Shown here: positions 1 through 6,844 of the stretch, one piece after another
How positions within the stretch are numbered: the stretch's first letter is position 1
Layout of the letters: each line of letters begins with the position of its first letter
DNA from: Clostridiales bacterium
Lineage (GTDB): Bacteria > Bacillota > Clostridia > Oscillospirales > Acutalibacteraceae
Direction: 5' to 3'
DNA: 16,043 bases
NCBI GenBank assembly: GCA_019421725.1
Contig: JAHZES010000025.1
Location: forward strand, 1-16,043
The notes under the pieces: generated by a model
Told to the model about the DNA's origin: nothing
Database searches by the model: none
The model's input: only the letters and a program-made list of their open reading frames with translations
Translations under genes and position numbers: made by a program

Positions 1-2
1 AA

Positions 3-251
3 CGGTATTTTGACCGCGAAGAGGGAGATCTGATTGAATATTATGACGGTCAGAGCGGGCGTTATCAGATCATCAATCACCAAAGCGTTTACAAGAATAT
101 GTGGGGGCAGCTCCTGCACCTGATTCGGATGATAGAAGCAGGGATCCCCGCTGAACCGACGATGGAGGACGCTGCGCAGGCAATGCGGATCGCCTTTGCC
201 GGCGACAGAGCCATCCGCACAGGAGCCGTTGTACATTTTTCTGAAAAATGA
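3..251 (+). CDS. Gfo/Idh/MocA-family oxidoreductase, C-terminal fragment
   Basis: An open frame enters from the left edge and ends at TGA 249-251, leaving the last 82 residues of a longer protein. The tail reads EPTMEDAAQAMRIAFAGDRA followed by IRTGAVV. This is the usual ending of NAD(P)-dependent Gfo/Idh/MocA sugar or inositol dehydrogenases, in which a final helix holding the '(E/D)DA..A(M/L)RIA.A...S(I/L)..G' pattern closes the C-terminal domain. The upstream stretch NHQSVYKNMWGQLLHLIRMI fits the helix in which these enzymes carry 'F..(E/Q)..(H/D)F...I'. The nucleotide-binding domain lies outside the window, so substrate and cofactor cannot be stated. A hairpin terminator follows directly, so this is the last gene of its transcript. 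Confidence 0.7.
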   Translation, partial: RYFDREEGDLIEYYDGQSGRYQIINHQSVYKNMWGQLLHLIRMIEAGIPAEPTMEDAAQAMRIAFAGDRAIRTGAVVHFSEK

Positions 252-257
252 ATTTTC

Positions 258-282
258 GGAGCTGCTGATGCGGCTCTTTTTT
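258..282 (+). terminator. Rho-independent terminator after the oxidoreductase gene
   Basis: GAGCTGC (259-265) pairs with GCGGCTC (270-276), giving seven pairs with one G-T wobble around the loop TGAT. Six T follow (277-282). The hairpin starts seven bases after the stop codon. Confidence 0.8.
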
Positions 283-328
283 GTTCACGAAAAATTTACG
301 GAATCAGAATGGATGGATTGCATTTATA

Positions 329-337
329 TGCTAAAAT
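329..337 (+). promoter_or_regulatory. Extended -10 promoter for the RND pump gene
   Basis: TG-C-TAAAAT at 329-337 is an extended -10 element of the sigma-A type (TGnTATAAT with one mismatch). No good -35 box is present; the best-placed bases near 309-314 (ATGGAT) are a poor match, which is common when the TG extension is present. It would start transcription near 344, about 65 bases before the pump start codon. Confidence 0.45.
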
Positions 338-393
338 ACAAAAATTGAGCAGGCTTTTGCCAATTGAACGATTTTTTGATGAGACCGATATCC

Positions 394-401
394 GGAGGAG
401 G
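394..401 (+). promoter_or_regulatory. Ribosome binding site fixing a TTG start
   Basis: GGAGGAGG lies seven bases before TTG 409. This is a near-perfect Shine-Dalgarno sequence at ideal spacing. It argues for the TTG at 409 over the in-frame TTG at 364, which has no such site and would add 15 polar residues ahead of the first membrane helix. Confidence 0.8.
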
Positions 402-408
402 AACCGTT

Positions 409-3400
409 TTGTTCGCTAAATTCAGTGTAAAAAAACCGCTGACCGTTTTTGTTGCCGTTATGGCGGTTTTAATGTTGGCAGTTATTTCGTTTACAAAAAT
501 GCCGACGGATCTGCTGCCGAGCATTGATCTGCCCTATATTGCGGTAATTACGACCAGCCCGGGTTTCTCATCGGAAAAGGTGGAAGCCTCCGTAACAAAG
601 CCGATTGAAGGAACGCTTTCCGTAACAGGCGGAGTGGAAAAGGTGACCAGCATCTCGCGCGAAAATTACAGTATGGTTATTTTTCAGTTCAGTTACGGTA
701 CTAATATGGATACCGCGATGATTGACATGAACAACAAGCTCAGCCAGGTGGAAGCAGGCTTTGAGGATACCGTTGGTACGCCCGTGATGATGAAGATTAA
801 TCCGGATATGCTGCCGGTTATGGTTGCAAGTGTGGATATGGGCAGCGTTACCGCAGAGGAGGTAACGAAAAAGGTCAGTGAGACCGTTGTTCCGGCGTTG
901 GAAAAGGTGGACGGCGTAGCTTCGGTTTCTCCCAGCGGCCTGTATGAAAAAAGACTGGTACTCACGTTGAATCAGAATAAGATCGATGCGCTGAACGATC
1001 GTCTGCTCGCGCAGGTGGATTCTACTCTGGCGGAACAGCGTGAAAAGCTTGAAGAAGGAAAAAAAGCGCTGCAGGCTGCACGATTGAAATTTGAAACAGA
1101 GAAGGCGGAGCAAACACAGCAATTGACGGAAAAGGCAGTGCAGGTAGCAAGCGCTCAGACGACGCTGAGCAGCCTTTTACAGCCGGCAGAAACGCTGTAT
1201 CAACAGCTTGTCCTTAAACAATATGAGCAGCAGGCGCAGGTGAAGGCGCTGGAAAAGCAGCTTGAGGAAAGCGACGTGCCGGATCAGGCGCAGCAGGCCG
1301 CTCTGGATGTGCTGAGAAATACCCTGCAGCAGACCGATCAGGCGGTCTCAGAGGCTGAAGCTGCGTTGGAAAAGTACCGGACACAGATGGAGGAGCTGGA
1401 GTCTGCGGCCGCGCAGATCAAAGCGGGGCAAAGCTTGCTGAATACACAGTTGGCGCAGGCGGAGCAGCAGCTCTCGGAGCAGGAAACGGCTTTACAGCAG
1501 GCGGAACAGCAGTTGGATTCTGCCAGCGAGGCGGCGCTGCAAGGCGTCAATCTTGACGGATTGCTGGACCAATCCAGACTTTCGGCCTTGATACTGGCAG
1601 AGAATTTTTCCATGCCGGCGGGGGTGCTGCAGTCCGACGAAGGACAGATGACAGTGAAGGTGGGAGATGCCTTTTCCGATGCGGATGAGGTAGCGAGCCT
1701 GACGCTGATGTCTACCGAACTGGATGGGATGGAGAATATTACAATTGCCGATGTTGCGGACGTGACTTATGAGGATAACACAGGTGAGGTTTACGCTAAG
1801 GTCAATGGTAATAACGGTATCCTTTTTACCGTTCAAAAGCAGAGTACTGCGTCGACTGCGGAGGTTTCCGCGCAGATCCGCAGCGTGATTCAACAGCTGG
1901 AGGCCAACAACGAAAATTTAAACATTACAATTTTGAACGATCAGGGTATATATATTGATATCGTTGTGCGTTCGGTGTTGGAAAATCTGTTGATGGGCGG
2001 AGCTTTGGCGATCCTGATTCTGTTTTTATTCCTGCGCAGCATAAAACCGACGATGATCGTCGCAGTCAGCATTCCGATCAGCCTGGCGCTTGCGGTGGTG
2101 CTGATGTATTTTACGGGTGTTACACTGAATATCATCTCATTGGCGGGGCTTGCGCTTGGCGTGGGGATGTTGGTTGATAACAGTATAGTTGTCATTGAAA
2201 ATATTTATCGGCTGCGTGCAGAAGGGGTTCCTGCGGTTCGCGCAGCTGTGCAGGGAACAAGAGAGGTTGCAGGCGCCATTGCAGCCTCCACTTTGACGAC
2301 GATCTGTGTTTTTTTACCAATCGTGTTTGTGCAGGGAATCTCGCGTGAGCTTTTTACCGATATGGGGCTGACGATTGCATATTCTCTGCTGGCGAGCCTG
2401 CTTGTTGCCGTAACACTGGTTCCGGCAGTGTCTTCCCGTGTTCTCAAAGAGCCTCTGCGGCAGAAAAAGACATGGTTTGATTCCTTAGCAGGGAAATATG
2501 CCGCCCTGCTGTCCCACTCTCTGCGGCACAAATGGGTGGTTCTTACCGCTTCGGTGCTTTTGTTGGTGCTGAGCGCCTGGGGAGCTTTACAGATGGGAAC
2601 TGCATTTATTCCGGAATCCGACAGCAGCCAGCTTTCCGTTACGGTCACGCCGTCTCAGGGAAGCACGGATGAAGAAAAAATCCAGCTGTTGGATACCGTT
2701 TCTGAACGGGTCCGCCAGATCGACGGGGTGAAAACGGTCGGCGCCATGCTCGGCTCCGGTTCAGGTTCCATGTATGTTATTCTGGACGAGAACCGTTCGG
2801 TAAGCAGCCGGCGGATTTCGCAGCAGATCGCAGATGCGGCAGCCGATCTTGACGGCGAAGTTTCGGTGCAGGGATCAACAGCGGCGATGTCTTCTCTTGG
2901 AGGAGCAGGAATTCAGCTGAATATTATTGGCGACGATCTTGGTCAGCTGCAAAAGATTGCGGATGACGTTGGAGAGATTATCCAATCGGAGCAGGGTATC
3001 AGAAATGTGGTCGCCGGCAATGAGAATGCGGAAAAACAGCTGCATATCACGGTAGATAAAAAGAAGGCCATGTCTTACGGACTGACTGTTGCTCAGGTTT
3101 ATCAATCGGTTGCTCAGGCTTTAAAAACAGAGACCGCGGCGACGAACGTGAAACAGAATGATACCGATATTTCAGTAGTTGTCCGCAGCGACGCGGCCTC
3201 TGCGATTACAGAGAAAAATTTGGCAGATTTTGAGCTGAACGGAACCAGAAACGGTGACGTGGCTGCGGTGAAGCTTTCCGACATTGCGGAAATTTCTGAG
3301 GAGACGGGCGCGGACCAGATCAATCGGGAGGATTCCAAGCGGTATGTTTCCGTTACGGCAGAGGTGGATGAAAATCATAATATAGGTTTGGTCAGCCGCA

Positions 3401-4020
3401 GCCTGAAGCAAAAGCTGGACGGTTACGTCTTGCCGGACGGCTATTCGATTGAATTCAGCGGAGAAAATGAAACCGTTAACAGTGCGTTAAGCGATCTGAT
3501 CTGGATGGTGCTTCTGGCGGTCGTGCTGGTCTATCTGATCATGGTGGCGCAGTTCCAGTCGTTCAGTTCGCCGTTTATTGTTCTGTTTACCGTCCCGCTT
3601 GCCTTTACCGGCGGATTGCTGTTGCTGTGGGCAGGCGGATTCGATCTCAGTGTGATTTCCATTCTTGGCTTTTTGGTGTTGACCGGAGTAGTGGTAAACA
3701 ACGGAATTGTTTTTGTCGATTGTGCGAATCAGCTGAGAATTGGCGGAATAGAACGCCGTGAAGCGCTGGTGACCGCTGGAAAGCAGCGTCTGCGCCCGAT
3801 TTTAATGACGGCGATGACGACGGTTCTCGGTTTGGTGACAATGGCGTTTGGTATTGGAGAGGGCGCAGATATGCTGCAGCCGATGGCGGTGGTTATTATC
3901 GGCGGATTAACATATGCTACGCTGCTGACGCTGTTTGTGGTTCCGGCGCTTTATGATGTTTTCCAGCGCCGTCCTATCAAGGCGGTACGATTGGAAGAGC
4001 CCGAACGGCAGCCTGAATAA
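409..4020 (+). CDS. RND-superfamily efflux pump with coiled-coil hairpin insertion
   Basis: Proton-driven exporter of the AcrB/SwrC-like RND superfamily in the cytoplasmic membrane; substrate unknown. TM1 lies at about residues 8-27. The first extracytoplasmic domain carries the family pattern PSIDLPYIAVIT...PGFSSEKVE (about 37-58). TM4 has GVGMLVDNSIVVIENI with D590, the proton-carrying Asp of the family. The second half repeats the fold, with TM10 containing GVVVNNGIVFVDCA (N1097 where AcrB has Lys940). At 1203 residues it is about 150-200 longer than usual, because residues ~193-384 form a Gln/Glu/Ala/Leu-rich coiled coil with no Cys, Trp or His. The start is TTG 409, chosen by its ribosome site. 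It has its own promoter region and is bounded by terminators. No membrane-fusion adaptor or TolC gene adjoins it, as expected for a single-membrane cell. Family assignment is firm; substrate and role of the insert are open. Confidence 0.93.
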   Translation: MFAKFSVKKPLTVFVAVMAVLMLAVISFTKMPTDLLPSIDLPYIAVITTSPGFSSEKVEASVTKPIEGTLSVTGGVEKVTSISRENYSMVIFQFSYGTNMDTAMIDMNNKLSQVEAGFEDTVGTPVMMKINPDMLPVMVASVDMGSVTAEEVTKKVSETVVPALEKVDGVASVSPSGLYEKRLVLTLNQNKIDALNDRLLAQVDSTLAEQREKLEEGKKALQAARLKFETEKAEQTQQLTEKAVQVASAQTTLSSLLQPAETLYQQLVLKQYEQQAQVKALEKQLEESDVPDQAQQAALDVLRNTLQQTDQAVSEAEAALEKYRTQMEELESAAAQIKAGQSLLNTQLAQAEQQLSEQETALQQAEQQLDSASEAALQGVNLDGLLDQSRLSALILAENFSMPAGVLQSDEGQMTVKVGDAFSDADEVASLTLMSTELDGMENITIADVADVTYEDNTGEVYAKVNGNNGILFTVQKQSTASTAEVSAQIRSVIQQLEANNENLNITILNDQGIYIDIVVRSVLENLLMGGALAILILFLFLRSIKPTMIVAVSIPISLALAVVLMYFTGVTLNIISLAGLALGVGMLVDNSIVVIENIYRLRAEGVPAVRAAVQGTREVAGAIAASTLTTICVFLPIVFVQGISRELFTDMGLTIAYSLLASLLVAVTLVPAVSSRVLKEPLRQKKTWFDSLAGKYAALLSHSLRHKWVVLTASVLLLVLSAWGALQMGTAFIPESDSSQLSVTVTPSQGSTDEEKIQLLDTVSERVRQIDGVKTVGAMLGSGSGSMYVILDENRSVSSRRISQQIADAAADLDGEVSVQGSTAAMSSLGGAGIQLNIIGDDLGQLQKIADDVGEIIQSEQGIRNVVAGNENAEKQLHITVDKKKAMSYGLTVAQVYQSVAQALKTETAATNVKQNDTDISVVVRSDAASAITEKNLADFELNGTRNGDVAAVKLSDIAEISEETGADQINREDSKRYVSVTAEVDENHNIGLVSRSLKQKLDGYVLPDGYSIEFSGENETVNSALSDLIWMVLLAVVLVYLIMVAQFQSFSSPFIVLFTVPLAFTGGLLLLWAGGFDLSVISILGFLVLTGVVVNNGIVFVDCANQLRIGGIERREALVTAGKQRLRPILMTAMTTVLGLVTMAFGIGEGADMLQPMAVVIIGGLTYATLLTLFVVPALYDVFQRRPIKAVRLEEPERQPE

Positions 4021-4067
4021 CGGAATGTTTGGTCTTGATATATGAGGGCAGTTACAACGGAGTAGAA

Positions 4068-4107
4068 AACGCGGTCGGTACATGAAATCGTACCGGCCGC
4101 GTTTTTT
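4068..4107. terminator. Bidirectional terminator between convergent genes
   Basis: A 14-base stem, 4068-4081 against 4090-4103 (one T-G wobble), surrounds an 8-base loop. On the plus strand the T run continues to 4107. On the minus strand the hairpin is followed by TTTT. It can end both the pump transcript and the convergent homocysteine methyltransferase transcript, whose stop codon is at 4174. Confidence 0.9.
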
Positions 4108-4173
4108 GTTCTGCCTGAAGGGAGTCTCCATAAACTAAAGTTTACGCAACAGAAAAGGCGAAGCAGCAGGAAA

Positions 4174-5019
4174 TCACAGCTGCCCGGTTTGCAGAAGTCT
4201 TTGCCGCAGAGCCCGAATATAAGCGGCGTTTGTGCCGCAGCACCCGCCGATATATGTTGCCCCTGCATCTGCGGCCGGTAAAACGCTGCGAACGAAGTGT
4301 TCAATATCCATTCCCGGTTGAACGATGCCGTTTGAAATTGTTGTGAGCCCGGCATTGGGCTTAAAGAGAAGGGGAAGATTTGTGTGTTCATGAAATTCCC
4401 GCAAAACAGGCAATGCGGCTTCCGGTCCGACTGAGCAGTTCAGTCCGACAGCGTCGATACCTTGCGGCTCCAACGTGCGCACGATCTGCGCGACAGAATC
4501 TTTCATCATCGTTTTTCCGCTCATTTCAAAGCTCATGGAGCAAAAAATGGGAATTCCGTGTTTTCTGGCGCACTGCACTGCAATTTTCATCATTTCCAGA
4601 TCCATAAAGGTTTGCAGCCAAATTAAATCGGGGAGTTCCGCCGCTCCGGCTGCAATCTGCTCTGAGAACAGCTCTGCGGCATCTTCCTCCGACAGCTTGC
4701 CGTGCGGTTTCAAAAGCTCCAAAAGCGGACCGACTGAAAGCGCGACCTTTGCTCCGCTGCCGCGCGCGGCGTGCTTTGCAAGCCGAACGCCCTCGCGGGC
4801 CACGTCGTTTACTGAATAATCAGTGCCTTTTTTAACGGCTGCACGGTTGGCGCCGAAAGTATTGGCTAAAATAATTTGAGCGCCTGCTGCAAGATATTCC
4901 CCGTGGAGCTCTAAAACGATTTTAGGGTTTTCCAGATTATAGCGCCAGACAGGAAGCCTGTTTTTAGATTTTTCCCAAAGGCTTGTCCCTACTGCGCCGT
5001 CCAGAAGAATAACAGACAT
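4174..5019 (-). CDS. Homocysteine S-methyltransferase domain protein
   Basis: 281-residue single-domain TIM-barrel protein of the Pfam S-methyl_trans family. Members transfer a methyl group to homocysteine to make methionine, using a Zn(II)-thiolate site. The N-terminus has LLDGAVGTSLW, then ILANTFGANR (about 50-59). The three expected zinc cysteines are present: C195 in GLNCS and C260/C261 in GGCCGTN. Its length equals the isolated barrel; no folate, cobalamin or MTHFR domain is fused. It could therefore be the Hcy subunit of a split MetH, or an MmuM/BhmT-like enzyme using another methyl donor. The family's usual Glu in the (E)T..(D) strand is replaced by Gln136 (LQTFMDL). It is divergent from the symporter gene and alone in its transcript. 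The purine-rich AGGGCGGGG about ten bases before the ATG serves as a modest ribosome site. No S-box-like leader was recognised. Confidence 0.88.
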   Translation of the reverse strand: MSVILLDGAVGTSLWEKSKNRLPVWRYNLENPKIVLELHGEYLAAGAQIILANTFGANRAAVKKGTDYSVNDVAREGVRLAKHAARGSGAKVALSVGPLLELLKPHGKLSEEDAAELFSEQIAAGAAELPDLIWLQTFMDLEMMKIAVQCARKHGIPIFCSMSFEMSGKTMMKDSVAQIVRTLEPQGIDAVGLNCSVGPEAALPVLREFHEHTNLPLLFKPNAGLTTISNGIVQPGMDIEHFVRSVLPAADAGATYIGGCCGTNAAYIRALRQRLLQTGQL

Positions 5020-5091
5020 TCTCTAATCCCCGCCCTTTCTGCCAAACCGCCGATTGCACTATGGTCTGGCTTAACAAATGCACTGGCTTTT

Positions 5092-5120
5092 TTGAGATAT
5101 CTGCACATGCTTTTTAAAAT
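5092..5120 (+). promoter_or_regulatory. Sigma-A promoter for the alanine/glycine symporter
   Basis: TTGAGA (5092-5097), a 17-base spacer and TAAAAT (5115-5120) each differ from consensus by one base. Transcription would begin near 5127, leaving a leader of about 150 bases before the start codon at 5276. Confidence 0.65.
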
Positions 5121-5159
5121 ATGCAGGCAGACTTTTTTCTTTAAGTATACAGCCGAAAA

Positions 5160-5242
5160 GGCGGAATGTATAGTAAGAATTTGCGCTTTGCAGCATTTTC
5201 CGCCGCAGAAAGCACAACCGTTCTGTGCTATGCCGCACGGCA
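5160..5242 (+). promoter_or_regulatory. Structured 5' leader with competing hairpins, candidate cis-regulator
   Basis: Between the predicted transcript start and the ribosome site, three perfect inverted repeats occur in a row. GGCGGAA 5160-5166 pairs with TTCCGCC 5198-5204. AGCACA 5211-5216 pairs with TGTGCT 5224-5229. TGCCG 5231-5235 pairs with CGGCA 5238-5242. CAGAA 5206-5210 can also pair with TTCTG 5221-5225, which excludes the second hairpin. I do not recognise the glycine riboswitch or another known class, and no T run follows. If regulatory, it may act on translation. Confidence 0.35.
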
Positions 5243-5275
5243 GTCTCATATGATTTGGCAAGGAGGCTGAATCGT

Positions 5276-6655
5276 ATGACCTGGTACCGTACATTAGAGA
5301 AATTTGCAGAATGGTTCAGCGGCATCCTCTGGGGGCCGGCAATGGTTGCGGGAATGCTGTTTGTCGGAATTTGGTTTACTGTTCGGGCAAAGGGAATCCA
5401 GTTCCTTCATTTTGGAACCTGTCTGCGTTGTACAGTTGGATCATTGATACACGGCAAGAAGGGAAAAGGGTCCGGCGGAATTACAAAATTCCAGGCGCTT
5501 TCGGCAGCTCTGGCAGGAACAATGGGAACAGGAAACATTGTCGGGGTCGCCACGGCGCTGAGTATGGGCGGCCCCGGAGCGGTGTTCTGGATGTGGGTCT
5601 CCGCTTTGTTCGGCATGATGACCAAATATGCCGAAACGCTGCTTGCCGTGCGTTTCCGTAAAAAGAATCCAGCGGGGCAGTGGGTCGGCGGCGCGATGGA
5701 ATATATGGAGGATGGAGTTAAGAAAAAATGGTTGGCAAGCGTGTTTGGCGTCTGCTGTGTGTTTACGTCGCTCGGCATGGGAAACATGACACAGGCTAAT
5801 GCCATTGCCGACGCCCTGCAGGATGCCTGCTCTGTTTCGCCGTGGGTGACGGGGATCGTGTTGGCGGCAGTGCTTGCCGTAATCATTTTCGGCGGCCTGA
5901 CGAGAATCGCAGCAGTAACGGAAAAGCTGATTCCCGCGCTTTCCATCCTGTATACACTGTCCGCCTTTGCGGTGATCGCCTTTAATGCGGAACGCCTGCC
6001 GCGTGTGTTTGCGGAAATATTTCAACAGGCTTTTTCCGTTTCGGCGGCAGCTGGCGGTGCAGCGGGAATCGGCATTCGCGCTGCGATGCGATATGGATTT
6101 TCCCGTGGCATTTTTTCCAATGAAGCGGGTCTGGGCAGCAGTGGAATGGTGTACGCCGCTGCAGAGGATGCAAAACCGGTGGAACAGGGTCTATGGGGGA
6201 TTTTTGAAGTTTTCGTGGATACAATAGTGGTTTGTACGGTTACTGCAGTGGCCATTCTTTCCAGCGGAGCACTGGCACAGGGCAAAACAGGCGCTGCGTT
6301 GACGGTGGCGGCCTTTGAAACAGTTTTAGGGTCGGCAGGCTCGCTGTTTATCTCGGCATCCGTTTTGTTGTTTGCGCTGGCTTCCATGTTGGGATGGGCG
6401 TATTACGGAGAACGCGGTTTCTGCAGATTGGCGGGAGAAAAGGGAGCGCCGCTGTATCGAATCGTTTTTATTGCGGCGGCAGTAGTGGGAAGCGCTGCAA
6501 AGCTGGAGCTGGTCTGGAATCTCAGTGAAATTTTTAACGGGTTAATGGCGCTGCCGAATCTTTATGCAATTTTATGCCTGACACCGGTCGTCGCCGAAGA
6601 AACAAAGCGCTGGTTTTATACGCATCCCAAAGGGAGAAAATCGAAGAAATACTGA
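5276..6655 (+). CDS. Alanine/glycine:cation symporter (AGCS family)
   Basis: 459-residue polytopic membrane protein that imports alanine and/or glycine with Na+ or H+. Family signatures are clear: ITKFQALSAALAGTMGTGNI (69-88) followed by VGVATALSMGGPGAVFWMW, and later GFSRGIFSNEAGLGS (274-288). Length and the pattern of about ten to eleven hydrophobic segments match AgcS/AlsT proteins. The start is ATG 5276, nine bases after AAGGAGG (5260-5266). An in-frame GTG at 5225 is possible but has no ribosome site and lies within the leader hairpins. The gene has its own promoter and a structured leader, so expression may respond to a metabolite or to translation. The next gene downstream has separate promoters. 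Which amino acid and which cation are used cannot be read from the sequence. Confidence 0.95.
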   Translation: MTWYRTLEKFAEWFSGILWGPAMVAGMLFVGIWFTVRAKGIQFLHFGTCLRCTVGSLIHGKKGKGSGGITKFQALSAALAGTMGTGNIVGVATALSMGGPGAVFWMWVSALFGMMTKYAETLLAVRFRKKNPAGQWVGGAMEYMEDGVKKKWLASVFGVCCVFTSLGMGNMTQANAIADALQDACSVSPWVTGIVLAAVLAVIIFGGLTRIAAVTEKLIPALSILYTLSAFAVIAFNAERLPRVFAEIFQQAFSVSAAAGGAAGIGIRAAMRYGFSRGIFSNEAGLGSSGMVYAAAEDAKPVEQGLWGIFEVFVDTIVVCTVTAVAILSSGALAQGKTGAALTVAAFETVLGSAGSLFISASVLLFALASMLGWAYYGERGFCRLAGEKGAPLYRIVFIAAAVVGSAAKLELVWNLSEIFNGLMALPNLYAILCLTPVVAEETKRWFYTHPKGRKSKKY

Positions 6656-6676
6656 ATAAACAGGAGAATATCAGAG

Positions 6677-6712
6677 GTTTTTTGTGAAAACTGAATTTAT
6701 TGGACAAAAAAC
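6677..6712. repeat. 9-bp inverted repeat between symporter and pot operon
   Basis: GTTTTTTGT (6677-6685) and ACAAAAAAC (6704-6712) are perfect inverted copies separated by 18 bases. The A/T-only core and the long loop make a poor intrinsic terminator, and no better terminator follows the symporter gene. It could be a weak transcription end or a protein site; the role is unassigned. Confidence 0.4.
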
Positions 6713-6744
6713 AAGGATTTTTAAGGAAAAATGTTAAAAAAATA

Positions 6745-6773
6745 TTGACTTTTCTGCGTTTTGCCCCTATATT
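6745..6773 (+). promoter_or_regulatory. Main sigma-A promoter of the polyamine operon
   Basis: TTGACT (6745-6750), a 17-base spacer and TATATT (6768-6773) lie in an A/T-rich context. The predicted start is near 6780, about 65 bases ahead of potA. Confidence 0.7.
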
Positions 6774-6778
6774 AACTA

Positions 6779-6808
6779 TTGCAGTAATATTACGTTTTGC
6801 CTTATAAT
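6779..6808 (+). promoter_or_regulatory. Second promoter with embedded palindrome ahead of potA
   Basis: TTGCAG (6779-6784), an 18-base spacer and a perfect TATAAT (6803-6808) form a possible downstream promoter. Its spacer contains the 10-base palindrome GTAATATTAC (6784-6793), which also sits just past the start site of the upstream promoter. A repressor bound there could block both promoters. Confidence 0.4.
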
Positions 6809-6844
6809 CAGGCGGTGCTGCGATGCTTTTGAGGGGGCATGATC

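Noticed and set aside
364..408. Upstream TTG start for the RND pump
   Set aside because: There is no ribosome site at 364, whereas GGAGGAGG lies at ideal distance before TTG 409; the extra 15 residues do not resemble the family N-terminus.
568..1122. 184-residue open frame on the minus strand inside the pump gene
   Set aside because: It is antisense to a clear RND coding region, lacks a ribosome site and has no recognisable motif. Similar antisense frames across the other genes (for example 5407-5946 and 7226-7873) are also shadows.
1020..1550. Separate adaptor (membrane-fusion) protein gene fused by frameshift into the pump
   Set aside because: The frame is continuous on both sides and family sequence resumes at once. 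There are no biotinyl-lipoyl or beta-barrel adaptor domains, only coiled coil, so it is an insertion and not a fused adaptor gene.
5020..5225. S-box (SAM) riboswitch for the homocysteine methyltransferase gene or glycine riboswitch for the symporter
   Set aside because: The conserved cores of these classes were looked for by eye on both strands and not found. Only an unassigned structured leader is reported.
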